From contig JAPPBY010000004.1 of assembly GCA_026702615.1 (NCBI GenBank), positions 1-64,000 of the forward strand: a DNA stretch of 64,000 nt, written 5' to 3'. Position 1 is the first letter of the stretch. Each line of letters opens with the position of its first letter. This stretch comes from Chloroflexota bacterium. Lineage in GTDB: Bacteria; Chloroflexota; Dehalococcoidia; Tepidiformales; Tepidiformaceae. Below are positions 1-8,524 of the stretch, in pieces. The notes under the pieces are model-generated. The model had not been told where the DNA came from, did not search any database, and was given only the letters and a program-made list of their open reading frames with translations. The position numbers were made by a program, and so were the translations under genes.

Positions 1-500
1 TTCTCGCCCTCCAGGCCCATCAGGGCTGCGATCTCGCCCTGGTGGGAGGCCACGTGCCAGACCCCGAGCGTCGCGAACACCGACAGCTTGCTTCGAGGCG
101 TCGGCCCGAACGGCACCTCCGCCAGTAGCTCCTCGTCGGAGGCCGACTCCAGGTAGCCATCGACCGCCGCGCGCAGCGCCGCGGCGTATTCGCGCAGGGG
201 CGCCAGCTCGAAGCTCAGCCCCGTCGTGTAGTCCTGCGAGATCACCGGGCTCTCGGGGAGCTCGAACCCGACACGCTCGCCGATCGCGCTCGAGTGATAG
301 ACCGGCTCTTGCCCCATTAGCCCCCGCACCAGGATCAGGTCCTGCGTGATGACCGTGTGCGCGTAGGTCGCGCCGATCGGGTTCGTCAGCGACCCCTCGA
401 TCGTCTTCGTCAGCAGCTCCGGCGAGCACCGCTCGATCGCGGCCTCCAGGTTGTCCTGCGCGAATCCGTACTGGCTGCGAAGCAGCTCCCGTCCGTCCAT
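1..500 (-). CDS. DinB-family protein (3' end cut off by window edge)
   Basis: The gene runs off the left edge; 166 residues are visible from an ATG at 500 preceded by a clear AGGAGG ribosome binding site. Residues H48 (in ATYAHT) and H149/H153 (in WHVASHQGE) are spaced like the three-histidine metal site of DinB/YfiT four-helix-bundle proteins, which include thiol-dependent transferases and enzymes of unknown substrate. The closing helix with the HxxxH signature is present, so most of the domain is seen. The substrate cannot be inferred. It is separated by 72 bases from the lut genes and is probably its own unit. Confidence 0.75.
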   Translation of the reverse strand, partial: MDGRELLRSQYGFAQDNLEAAIERCSPELLTKTIEGSLTNPIGATYAHTVITQDLILVRGLMGQEPVYHSSAIGERVGFELPESPVISQDYTTGLSFELAPLREYAAALRAAVDGYLESASDEELLAEVPFGPTPRSKLSVFATLGVWHVASHQGEIAALMGLEGE

Positions 501-572
501 GCCGTGCCTCCTGGCTTTCGTATCGCGTGAGCGGCCAGTCTGAAGCGTGGGCGGGACCGCCGCCACCTAGGG

Positions 573-2321
573 CTATGCCTGAGCCGTCCCGCTCCCCACC
601 ACGACCACCAGCGCCTCAGGCCCGTGGATGCCCCGCACGATCTGCTTCTCGATGTCGGCCGTCCGGCTCGCGCCAGTCAGGATGAGCGCGTCGCCATCCC
701 CCGCGAGCGCCGGCCCGAGCTCCTGCGGGAAGCGCACCACGCTCGCCTCGTCTACCTCGACAATGATGCGGCGGGCGTCCATCAGCGCTCCCCGCGCCGC
801 CGCCTGCCCCGTCAGCAGCACGCTTCCGGTCGAAGCCACCGCCGCCGTCGCCCGGACACGCCGGTCGCCGTCCTCTCGTTCCGCCTCGTCGACCACCACC
901 GCCCCAACGAGCGACGCACGCTCCCGGAAGGCGGCAACCACGTCATCGGGAAGCGGTACCGTAGCTGGCTCAGGCTCCGGCTCGATGCTGTCGAGGGGCA
1001 CGAGCATGGCCGGGTCTCGTGAGGGGTTCGCTGCCGGGATCGGCCGCGAACCGCTGACCGGCAGCCCCGGCAGGCGTCCGCCTGCCCGCAGCCCGAGCCG
1101 CGCAAACCAGCTCGCGACGCGTCCCTGTCGCCCCCCGAACGCCGCCGCCCACGACTTCCAGGCGACCTTCTCCACCCGCGACCCGCCGTTCTCCGCCTCG
1201 CCCGCTCGCAGGTCGAGCAGCATCCGGTGCAGGGGAATGCCGACGGGACAGACCTCCGAGCAGCGCCCGCACAGGCTCGAGGCCGACGGCAGGTCCGCGT
1301 GGCGGCCGTCGGGCCACAGCAGCGGCGAGACCACCGCCCCGATCGGCCCCATGTACGGCGACCCGTAGGAGAGCCCGCCCGCCGCCGTGTACACGGGGCA
1401 GGCGTTCATGCAGGCCCCGCAGCGGATGCAGCGGAGCACGTCGCGGTAGCGCTCGTCCGCCAGAATCTCCGAGCGCCCGTTGTCGACCACGACGAGGTGA
1501 CGTTCCTGCCCCTCATCTGGAGCACCCAGGAAGTGCGTGTAGGCCGTCAGCGGCTGAGCCGTTGCGCTCGGCGCCAGCACTTGCAGCACCGCCAGCGCCG
1601 CTTCCTCGTCCGCCACGACCTTCTCCATGCCCGTGATCGCGATGTGCAGCCGCGGGCGGCTCACGCCCAGCGACACGTTTCCTTCGTTCTCGACGATCAC
1701 GATGCGCCCACTGTCGGCGATGACCGCGTTGGCCCCTGTGATCCCCGCATCCACCTCCCCGAAGAACTCGGCGACCACGTCCCGCACCGCCCGTGAGAGG
1801 CGCACGGGGTCGTCGTCGGGCACGTCCTCCCCCGTCCCCGCCAGCAGATCCCGGATGCGCGCCCGGTTCAGGTGCAGCGCCGGCGCCGTGATGTGGCTCG
1901 GTCCCCGCCCCTCGATGTCGACGATGTACTCCCCGATGTCCGTCTCCAGCACCTCCTTGCCCCGCACCCGCAGGGCGTGCGTCAGCCCCACCTCCTCCGC
2001 CACCATCGACTTCGACTTCGCGATACGGCGCGCGTCGCCCAGCAGCTGCGTCACGAGCGCCACCGCCTCCTCGGCGGTTGCCGCGCGGTGATACCCGATG
2101 CCCTGTCGTGCACACGACTCTTTGAGCTGCTCCTGCAGCTCGTCGAGGTGGTCGACGGCGTACGCTCGCGCCGCCTGGGCACGGGCCCGCGCGTCGGATG
2201 GACTCGCCGTGGCGAGCTGGTCCCGGCTGTCGGCTACCAGCTTCCGCAAGATTGGGGAGAGCGTGGCCGCCGGCGGCCCCGCCTCGATCTCGGCTCGCGC
2301 CCGCGCGCGGAAGGGGCTCAC
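573..2321 (-). CDS. lutB: LutB-like iron-sulfur protein fused to a LutC-like LUD domain
   Basis: 582 residues from a GTG at 2321 that overlaps the TGA of lutA (GTGA), so the two are translationally coupled. Residues about 60-260 form a LUD domain (SKSMVAEE, ENEGN motifs). Two ferredoxin-type clusters follow: C298/C301/C304/C308 and C351/C354/C358. This is the usual LutB/YkgF layout of the lactate-oxidising LutABC complex. After a linker at about 430-455, residues 457-582 look like the C-terminal part of LutC (TGASRTADIEK, RGIHGPEA). Normally LutC is a separate protein of roughly 200 residues, so here it is fused and shortened. An upstream in-frame extension to 2918 is only the shadow of lutA. 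The reaction (lactate to pyruvate) is inferred from family; glycolate or another 2-hydroxyacid is possible. Confidence 0.85.
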   Translation of the reverse strand: MSPFRARARAEIEAGPPAATLSPILRKLVADSRDQLATASPSDARARAQAARAYAVDHLDELQEQLKESCARQGIGYHRAATAEEAVALVTQLLGDARRIAKSKSMVAEEVGLTHALRVRGKEVLETDIGEYIVDIEGRGPSHITAPALHLNRARIRDLLAGTGEDVPDDDPVRLSRAVRDVVAEFFGEVDAGITGANAVIADSGRIVIVENEGNVSLGVSRPRLHIAITGMEKVVADEEAALAVLQVLAPSATAQPLTAYTHFLGAPDEGQERHLVVVDNGRSEILADERYRDVLRCIRCGACMNACPVYTAAGGLSYGSPYMGPIGAVVSPLLWPDGRHADLPSASSLCGRCSEVCPVGIPLHRMLLDLRAGEAENGGSRVEKVAWKSWAAAFGGRQGRVASWFARLGLRAGGRLPGLPVSGSRPIPAANPSRDPAMLVPLDSIEPEPEPATVPLPDDVVAAFRERASLVGAVVVDEAEREDGDRRVRATAAVASTGSVLLTGQAAARGALMDARRIIVEVDEASVVRFPQELGPALAGDGDALILTGASRTADIEKQIVRGIHGPEALVVVVGSGTAQA

Positions 2322-3037
2322 GCCAGCGCCCTGTCGAGCAGCTCGGCGAGCGTCCAGGTCTCCAGCGACTGATCTGTGGCTCGCGCCGTCGCCTCCAGGT
2401 GCGCGAGGCAGGACAGGTCCCCGGAGACGAGCACCCGCACTCCCCGCGAGGCCACGTCCTCCAGCTTCGCCTGCGCCATTGCCACCGACACCTCCGGCTC
2501 CTTCACGGTGAACGTCCCGCCGAACCCGCAGCACTCGTCTTCGTAGGCCAGGCGCCGCACGTCCAGCCCCTCGACCTGTTCGAGCAGCCCCACCGCGCCT
2601 TCCGTCAGCCCCAGTTCGCGACGGCCGTGACAGGAGTCGTGGTAGGTGACCGCCCCCGGGAGGCGCAGCGGCAGCGCCGCCACGTTCGGGTGGGTGGCCA
2701 CGTAGGCGCCAAACTCCACGAAGCGCTCGCTCATGCGCTCGATGCTCGCTCCCCGCGGCCCCGCCCACAGTCCCGGCAGGTAGTGCTTCACCATGCTCGC
2801 GCACGACCCCGAGGGAACGACGATCGTCTCGTGCCCCCGCGCCGCTCGCAGCAGGGCGCGGCCCACGCTCTTCGCCTCCGACCGGTAGCCGCTGTTGAAG
2901 GCGGGCTGCCCGCAGCACGGCCCCACGATTGTCTCGACCTCATCGCCGAGCCGTTCGAGCACGCGCCGGGCGTGGCCCCCGTCATCGGGGCGCAGCGCCG
3001 CCATATAGCACGGCACGAAGAGCGCGACCTTGGCCAT
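2318..3037 (-). CDS. lutA: LutA-like (Fe-S)-binding subunit
   Basis: 239 residues, the usual LutA/YkgE size. It has two CCG-type motifs (GPCCGQP near residue 41 and ECCGFGG near residue 164) plus further cysteines (VPCYMA, SGSCAS, DLSCLA), as in the heterodisulfide-reductase-like DUF224 fold that binds iron-sulfur clusters. It is the first gene of a two-gene lut operon with the lutB-lutC fusion and overlaps it by 4 bases. There is no ribosome binding site; a TAGCGT hexamer lies exactly 6 bases before the ATG, so the mRNA is likely leaderless. No lactate permease or regulator is adjacent. Confidence 0.88.
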   Translation of the reverse strand: MAKVALFVPCYMAALRPDDGGHARRVLERLGDEVETIVGPCCGQPAFNSGYRSEAKSVGRALLRAARGHETIVVPSGSCASMVKHYLPGLWAGPRGASIERMSERFVEFGAYVATHPNVAALPLRLPGAVTYHDSCHGRRELGLTEGAVGLLEQVEGLDVRRLAYEDECCGFGGTFTVKEPEVSVAMAQAKLEDVASRGVRVLVSGDLSCLAHLEATARATDQSLETWTLAELLDRALA

Positions 3038-3043
3038 TCGTTC

Positions 3044-3049
3044 ACGCTA
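3044..3049 (-). promoter_or_regulatory. -10 element for leaderless lutA transcript
   Basis: TAGCGT followed by exactly 6 bases and then the lutA ATG. Transcription would start on or beside the start codon. No good -35 box is seen. Confidence 0.5.
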
Positions 3050-3117
3050 GGGCCACTGCCCCGCTGCCGCAAGCAGGCCGGTGCCGCTGCGTCGTGGCGC
3101 CGGCTGTCCCCGTGCCC

Positions 3118-3123
3118 TACCGT
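3118..3123 (+). promoter_or_regulatory. -10 element for leaderless site-2 protease transcript
   Basis: TACCGT followed by exactly 6 bases and then the ATG at 3130. No Shine-Dalgarno is present between them. Confidence 0.5.
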
Positions 3124-3129
3124 AGAAGC

Positions 3130-4320
3130 ATGCCTGGTCGCGGCCTGCGCATCGCCACAATCGGTGGCATCGCCATCGAGATTCACCCCTCCTGGTTCCT
3201 CATCCTGGGGCTCGTCACCTACCTGCTCGCAGCGGGATTCTTCCCCGACCGCTACGAAGGCAGTGTGGCGGGCTACTGGCTCCTTGGAGCCGCAGCCGCC
3301 GTCCTCGTCTTTGTTACCGTGCTCCTTCACGAGCTCGCCCACGCAGTGGTCGCCATCCGCCGCGGCCTCGATGTGCCGCGCATTACGCTCTTCATCTTCG
3401 GCGGCGTTTCGCACCTCGCCCGCCAGCCTCGCTCCGCCGGCGAGGAGTTCTTTATCGCCGCTGCGGGACCCGCCGCCAGCCTCGTCATCGCCCTCCTCAT
3501 CTTCGGCGCCTCCCGCCTTGCCGGTGGAGGAAACGCGCCCTTCGGGGCGATGTTCGAATATCTCGCCTTCGTCAACCTCATCCTGGCGGTCTTCAACATC
3601 CTTCCCGGCTTTCCTCTCGACGGCGGACGCGTCCTGCGCGCCATCGCCTGGAAGCGCACCCGCAGTTTCCGCAAGGCGACCCGCATCGCCGCCGGCACGG
3701 GCGAGATGTTCGGCTGGGCCGTGATCGCCTCCGGCGCCGTCTTCCTCTTCCTCGGCCAGTGGGTCGCCGGCATCTGGGCGATCATGATCGGCTGGTTCCT
3801 GCTCGGCGCCGCCCGTGGCGAAGCCAACAGCATGCGCGTCGATACCGTCATCAATCGCCTGACCGCCCGCGATCTGATGCACCGCACCTTTGTCGAGGTC
3901 CCCCCTGGTATGTCCATCCAGGAGGTCGTCGATGAGCACATGATCGGCGGTGGCGAGCGCTCCGTAGTCGTCGCCAACGACGACTACGTGGTCGGCATCC
4001 TCACCGTCAGCGACCTTGGACGCGTGCCCCGCAGCGAGTGGGCCACCACCCCCGCCCAGCGCATCATGACCCCCCGCGCCGATGTTGTGACCATCGCCGC
4101 CGACGCCCCCGCCGCCGACGTCATGCCTCTCCTCGCCCAGCGCCGCCTCAACCAGCTCCCGGTCATCGACGAAGGGCGCATGATCGGGATCATCACCCGC
4201 CGCGAATTCCTCGACCGCCTCCAGATTGCCGAGGAGCTCGGCCAGGGCGAAACGTCCGACGGCGACGCCGAGCCCCCGCCCATCCGCACCCCCGGCAGCG
4301 ACGATCCCGACGCCCGCTAG
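3130..4320 (+). CDS. Site-2 protease family metalloprotease with C-terminal CBS pair
   Basis: 396 residues from the ATG at 3130. It has about six membrane segments with the zinc motif HELAH (residues about 64-68) in the second and NILPGFPLDGG (about 160) carrying the third metal ligand, as in SpoIVFB-type intramembrane proteases. Residues about 245-375 form two CBS domains (TARDLM, RIMTPRA, NQLPVIDEG), the nucleotide-sensing module common in this subfamily. The tail is acidic and Pro-rich. It stands alone, divergent from lutA by 92 bases. It may cleave membrane-bound anti-sigma factors or other substrates; the substrate is unknown. Confidence 0.88.
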   Translation: MPGRGLRIATIGGIAIEIHPSWFLILGLVTYLLAAGFFPDRYEGSVAGYWLLGAAAAVLVFVTVLLHELAHAVVAIRRGLDVPRITLFIFGGVSHLARQPRSAGEEFFIAAAGPAASLVIALLIFGASRLAGGGNAPFGAMFEYLAFVNLILAVFNILPGFPLDGGRVLRAIAWKRTRSFRKATRIAAGTGEMFGWAVIASGAVFLFLGQWVAGIWAIMIGWFLLGAARGEANSMRVDTVINRLTARDLMHRTFVEVPPGMSIQEVVDEHMIGGGERSVVVANDDYVVGILTVSDLGRVPRSEWATTPAQRIMTPRADVVTIAADAPAADVMPLLAQRRLNQLPVIDEGRMIGIITRREFLDRLQIAEELGQGETSDGDAEPPPIRTPGSDDPDAR

Positions 4321-4332
4321 CTCCGCTCCGCG

Positions 4333-5457
4333 CTAGTTCCCCTCGATGGGAGCGGGCAACGGGCGCCGCGCCCACTCCTGCCACACGGCCCACGCCAACT
4401 TGTCCGAACCATCGCTGTAACGCAGCCCGACGTCGTTGAGCACGGCCGCGCCCCCCTGGCGGCTCTGCACCGGGTCGCGCTCCGCTCCCCAAACCACGGC
4501 GCTAAAACCGTTCGCCTCCGCGTGCTCCAGCAACAGCGTCAGGAACTCCTCCTGCTCCCGTTCCGAGCCGACCCATGAGTGCCCCTCGATCGTGGCCGAC
4601 GCGTACCCCGCCTCGCTGATCAGGATCTCCCCGATGTAGCGCTCCCTCAGCTGCGTGTAGTAGTCCTCCGGAATCTCCCGTACGAGCCGGATGCTGGAGG
4701 AGAGGTAGGGGTACGTCGAGAAAGCGAGCGCGTCGATACGCCCCCCGAACGCATCGATCGCCTCCCACTGCGGCGGATGCTCCTGCGTCAGCCTTCCCAG
4801 CAGGTCCTCGAGCTGGAACGTGGGGAACACCTTTGTCTCGGGCCGGATTGACTTCACCGCGTCGTACACCTTCGCGTACGCCTTCAGGAAGCCCACGAAC
4901 TGCCCCGGCGCCCGCGCCCGCAGCATGTTGATCTCGACACCAACCGCCAGGTACTCGGGCTCGTAGTTGGTGGCGATGTAGATGGCGTAGGCCACGAGCG
5001 CCTCCTGCACGTCGTCCCGCAGGAAGCCCCCCTCACCGTCGCTCCCCTCGGGCAATCCCGCAACGCGTGTGCGCTGGACCGCCCCGTCGGTCGGGTCGAT
5101 GGCGAACAGGAGCGATAGGTCGTACTGCCGCAGCAGGTTCCGTTCGAGCCGCATCAGCGCGTGCGTCTCCTCCGAGACTTCCGCTCCCGGGAAGAAGTCC
5201 TCCCAGGGCGGCACCCGGGCGATGCTCACCAGATCCGCGTGCTGCGCCGCCGTGGCGAAGGTGTTGATGTGGGCGCTGGGTGTGTCCTCCGAGGGCTGCA
5301 CGCCGAGTCCCAGCCGCACTTCCCGTACGGGACCTTGCGACTCCGGCCGCGTCACGTCCGGGCCGGGCGGCTCCTCTGTCTCTCCGGTTTCATTACAGGC
5401 GGCCACAAGGAGCGCTGCTACAATCACAAGGGCGGGAAACAGACGCGAGCGCTGCAT
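4333..5457 (-). CDS. Lipoprotein with TIM-barrel glycosidase-like domain
   Basis: 374 residues. The first 22 are a lipoprotein signal with lipobox LVAAC (C21-22). The rest resembles a (beta/alpha)8 barrel of the glycosidase type: strands ending in VSIARVPPWE, YLAVGVEINM, DALAFSTYPY and GEILISEAG, with acidic residues at strand ends, then WGAERDP. The pattern is like families around GH53 but I cannot assign one. It is extracellular and membrane-anchored. Its ATG overlaps the start codon of the divergent penicillin-binding protein in the tetranucleotide CATG at 5455-5458. A cell-wall or polysaccharide role is inference. Confidence 0.6.
   Translation of the reverse strand: MQRSRLFPALVIVAALLVAACNETGETEEPPGPDVTRPESQGPVREVRLGLGVQPSEDTPSAHINTFATAAQHADLVSIARVPPWEDFFPGAEVSEETHALMRLERNLLRQYDLSLLFAIDPTDGAVQRTRVAGLPEGSDGEGGFLRDDVQEALVAYAIYIATNYEPEYLAVGVEINMLRARAPGQFVGFLKAYAKVYDAVKSIRPETKVFPTFQLEDLLGRLTQEHPPQWEAIDAFGGRIDALAFSTYPYLSSSIRLVREIPEDYYTQLRERYIGEILISEAGYASATIEGHSWVGSEREQEEFLTLLLEHAEANGFSAVVWGAERDPVQSRQGGAAVLNDVGLRYSDGSDKLAWAVWQEWARRPLPAPIEGN
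5419..5424 (+). promoter_or_regulatory. Possible -10 box for the penicillin-binding protein gene
   Basis: TACAAT (5 of 6 consensus) 31 bases before the ATG at 5456. The nearest -35-like stretch is poorly spaced. It lies inside the coding region of the divergent lipoprotein gene. Confidence 0.35.
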
Positions 5458-7555
5458 GACTCTACGCAGGTTCCTCCTGGCGTCTGTCGTCCTTGGCGTC
5501 ATCGCTGGCGCCGCGGTCGGCGGAATCCGGGCTCTCGTCGGCAACGGAGAGGCCGAACCGCCGTCCCCAACGCCCACGGTCGTCCCCACGCTGGCACCCG
5601 AGACGGAAACGCCCCTGGTGGTGGCGCAGCGTTTCGCCGACGCCTGGGAGGCGGGCGACGTTCCCGCGATGTACGACCTCCTCGACAGTGGCACCCGGGC
5701 GGGCTTGCCCCTGGCTGCCTTCACCGAAGCCTACGCGGGCTTCCGCCAGGAGGTCGGCGTCACGGCCATAGTCGTGTCGGTTTCTGGTGAGGATGCTCAG
5801 CGCGTCACCTTCCGCGTCCGCCTCGAGACAAGCTACTTCGGCACGCTTGAGTATGCCACTGCCGTCCCCTTCGTTTCTCCAGAGCAGGGATCGCCCCGCA
5901 TCGCCTGGACGCCGACGGTCATGCATCCCGCCCTTACCCCCGGGCGGGAACTGCACGGGGTGGTGCAGCGGCCCGCCCGCGGCGCCATCTACGACCGCAA
6001 CGGAGAACCCCTCGCCATCACCCTCGACGTCCGCATGATCGGCCTCGACCGCAGCCGCGTGTTCGACGAGGAAACGGTCACAGCGGCCTTCGTCTCCTTC
6101 GGATTCGAAGAAGACGAGGTGGCCGCCGCCTTCGCCAGCCCCCTTGGCCAGCGACACCGCGTCCCTCTCGGCGTCGTCCCTGATTCCCGGGTCGAGGAGG
6201 CCGCCCGCTTCGTCGAGGCCGTTCCCGGCGCCGTCCTCTGGTTCGAGGAGCGCCGGGTCCACCCCCTCGGCCCCGCCGCCGCCCACGTCGTCGGCTATAC
6301 CCGCGAGTACACCGCCGAGGAGCTCGCCAACCGCCCCGACGCCGGCCTCCTTCCAGGCGACCGTGTCGGGGCCGTTGGCATCGAGGCCGCGATGAACGAC
6401 GTGCTCGCAGGACGCGTGGGCGCGCGCCTCGTGGTCACCGGCGGCGATGGTGAGCCCGTCGTCCTCTTCGAGCGCGCCTACGTTCCTGGCGAGGATGTCC
6501 ACACCACGCTCGACTCCGCCCTCCTCCAGGCCGCCCACGAAGGGCTTGCGGGCCTGAGGGGCGCTGCCGTCGTCCTCGACCCGCGCACGAACGCCATCCT
6601 TGCCCTCAACAGCTCCCCCGCCTTCGACCCCAACGCCTTCGAGCTGGGCAATGAGGCTGCGGTCACGGCCTTCACCACCAGCGACGACGATCCCCTCAAC
6701 GACCGCGCCACCCACGGCCTCTACTCGGCGGGCTCGACGTTCAAGCTCGTGACCGGCGCCGCCGGCCTCGCCCAGGGCGCCTTCAGTCCCGCCGACCGCA
6801 TCTTCTGCGGCGCCGTCTGGTACGGCGTCGACCCGCCCCGGCGCAACTGGGAGGGCGAGCGGGGAGAGCTGAGCATCGCCGAGGGTCTGATGCGCTCCTG
6901 CAACCCCGTGTTCTACGAAATTGCCCTCACGCTCTACAACGAGGCGCCTGGCGCCCTCCCCGACATGGCCCGCGCCTTCGGCTTCGGCGCGGAGACCGGC
7001 GTCGAAGGCCTCTACGACGATTCCGGGCTCGTGCCCGACGCGGCCTGGAAGCAGGCCATCAGGGGCGAGCCCTGGTACCCCGGCGACGCCGTCAACCTCG
7101 GTATCGGGCAGGGCGATCTCCTGATCACCCCTCTGCAGCTTGCCAACGCCTACAGCGCCTTCCTCAACGGCGAACTGCGCACACCCACGATTCTCGCCGG
7201 CGTCGCACCCCTGGACCGGGGCGTCCTGCCCCTCGAGTCTCAGGATGCCGCCCACCTGCGCGCCGGCCTCGAGCTCGTCACCGGCACACGTGGCACTGCC
7301 GGGTGGGTGTTCGCCGACGCCGGCTACGACGACTTCGGCGGCAAGTCGGGTACGGCCGAGGAGGCCGAGGGCCAGGCCCACGTCCTCTTCGTCGCCTATT
7401 CCCCCCGCGATGTCCCCGCCGCCCTGGCCGCCGTCGTCTTCGACAACGCCGAGGAAGGCCGCCCCTTCGCCGCCCCCCTCGCGCGCGACCTCGTCCTCGC
7501 CGCCCTCAACCCCGGCGGTTCGGAGGAGGAGACGGAGGAAGAGGAATCGCCCTAG
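5456..7555 (+). CDS. Class B penicillin-binding protein (D,D-transpeptidase)
   Basis: 699 residues. An N-terminal membrane anchor (FLLASVVLGVIAGAAVG) is followed by a Thr/Pro linker, an NTF2-like MecA_N-type domain (about 55-145), a dimerisation domain starting at RGAIYDRNG (about 180) and the transpeptidase domain. The catalytic motifs are visible: SxxK as STFK (near 427), SxN as SCN (near 481) and KSG for KTG (near 633). It crosslinks peptidoglycan outside the membrane. It most resembles PbpA/MecA-type proteins. The C-terminus is acidic (Glu-rich). Its TAG stop interleaves with the etfA stop in CTAG. Confidence 0.9.
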   Translation: MTLRRFLLASVVLGVIAGAAVGGIRALVGNGEAEPPSPTPTVVPTLAPETETPLVVAQRFADAWEAGDVPAMYDLLDSGTRAGLPLAAFTEAYAGFRQEVGVTAIVVSVSGEDAQRVTFRVRLETSYFGTLEYATAVPFVSPEQGSPRIAWTPTVMHPALTPGRELHGVVQRPARGAIYDRNGEPLAITLDVRMIGLDRSRVFDEETVTAAFVSFGFEEDEVAAAFASPLGQRHRVPLGVVPDSRVEEAARFVEAVPGAVLWFEERRVHPLGPAAAHVVGYTREYTAEELANRPDAGLLPGDRVGAVGIEAAMNDVLAGRVGARLVVTGGDGEPVVLFERAYVPGEDVHTTLDSALLQAAHEGLAGLRGAAVVLDPRTNAILALNSSPAFDPNAFELGNEAAVTAFTTSDDDPLNDRATHGLYSAGSTFKLVTGAAGLAQGAFSPADRIFCGAVWYGVDPPRRNWEGERGELSIAEGLMRSCNPVFYEIALTLYNEAPGALPDMARAFGFGAETGVEGLYDDSGLVPDAAWKQAIRGEPWYPGDAVNLGIGQGDLLITPLQLANAYSAFLNGELRTPTILAGVAPLDRGVLPLESQDAAHLRAGLELVTGTRGTAGWVFADAGYDDFGGKSGTAEEAEGQAHVLFVAYSPRDVPAALAAVVFDNAEEGRPFAAPLARDLVLAALNPGGSEEETEEEESP
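7552..7555. other. Interleaved stop codons of convergent genes (CTAG)
   Basis: The tetranucleotide CTAG carries the TAG of the penicillin-binding protein gene and the TAG of etfA on the opposite strand. Same arrangement at 18613, 27641 and 47993, and as CTAA at 39209. Confidence 0.95.
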
Positions 7556-8514
7556 TCGAGCGCCTTGATGGCGTCGATCAGGGCGGGGACCACCTTCTTG
7601 TAGTCCTCGACCACGGCGAAGCGCGACACCTGCACCATGTTGCAGTCGGGATCGCGGTTGACCGCGACGATGTTCTTCGACCCGGACATGCCCGCCATGT
7701 GCTGGCTCGCGCCGCTGATGGCAACCGCGATGTACAGGTTCGGCGTCACCGTCTTGCCGGTGAGTCCGACCTGCTGCGAGGGCGGATACCAGCCGAGGTC
7801 GCAGGCCGCCCGGCTCGCGCCGGTCGCCCCGCCGAGCAGTCCGGAGAGCTCCTCCATCATGCCGAACGCGGAGGGGTCGCCCAGGCCACGCCCGCCGGAG
7901 ACCACCACTTCGGCGTCCTCCAGCCGGATGCCCGTCGCCTCTGCCGCCTCGGTGGAGACGACGCGTACGCGCTGCTCGCCGGTTGCGTCGATGGCGGTGA
8001 CGGTCCCGCTGCGCCCATCGTCCGGCGCGAGGGCATCCCACGCCTTCGGCTTGAGCGTCGCGATCTGTACGTTGCCGCGCCAGGTGACTTCCGCGTTCGC
8101 ATTGCCGCCGTAGCAGCTACGCGTCGCGCGGAGGCGTCCGCCGTCCATCGTGAGGCCGACGCATTCCATGGCGACTGCCGTGTTCAGCTTGAAGGCCACG
8201 AGCGGCCCGAGGTCGCGACCGACGCTTGTCTGGCCCATGAGCACGACGTCGGCTTCGGCCGCTTCGCACGCGGCCAGGGCCGCGCCCGCGCCCGTCTCCG
8301 CGTAGCCCGGGTCGAGCGAGCCCGCCGGGGCGAGGTAGACGGCGTCGGCGCCGTGCGCGAAGAGGGACTGGGCGAGCGATTCGTCGCCCGCGATGAGGGC
8401 GCTGACCGCGCCGCCGCCCTGGTCGGCCAGGGCGCGCCCGGCCGCAAGCAGTTCGAAGGAGTGGGGAGCGACGGCGCCGTCGGCCGCCTCGGCAATGATG
8501 AGGGTTCCTGGCAT
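7552..8514 (-). CDS. etfA: Electron transfer flavoprotein alpha subunit
   Basis: 320 residues, usual size. It has the C-terminal FAD-binding signature of EtfA, including SGGRGLG, LGWYPPSQQVGLTGKTV and the NLYIAVAISGA-QHMAGM stretch. It works with EtfB to carry electrons from acyl-CoA or other dehydrogenases to a quinone oxidoreductase. A GAGG ribosome binding site precedes the ATG. It lies 10 bases after etfB in a two-gene operon; no dehydrogenase or ETF-quinone oxidoreductase is next to it. Confidence 0.95.
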   Translation of the reverse strand: MPGTLIIAEAADGAVAPHSFELLAAGRALADQGGGAVSALIAGDESLAQSLFAHGADAVYLAPAGSLDPGYAETGAGAALAACEAAEADVVLMGQTSVGRDLGPLVAFKLNTAVAMECVGLTMDGGRLRATRSCYGGNANAEVTWRGNVQIATLKPKAWDALAPDDGRSGTVTAIDATGEQRVRVVSTEAAEATGIRLEDAEVVVSGGRGLGDPSAFGMMEELSGLLGGATGASRAACDLGWYPPSQQVGLTGKTVTPNLYIAVAISGASQHMAGMSGSKNIVAVNRDPDCNMVQVSRFAVVEDYKKVVPALIDAIKALD

Positions 8515-8524
8515 CGTCGTTCCT

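Noticed and set aside
2322-2918. N-terminal extension of the lutB frame by about 199 residues
   Set aside because: It overlaps lutA in another frame, is Arg/Gly/Ala-rich shadow sequence, and the GTG at 2321 gives the normal LutB start with GTGA coupling.
5462-8041. 859-codon open frame on the minus strand across the penicillin-binding protein gene
   Set aside because: Long antisense frames are expected at this GC content. It has low-complexity Gly/Arg/Glu composition and no domain, while both real genes there have full catalytic motifs.
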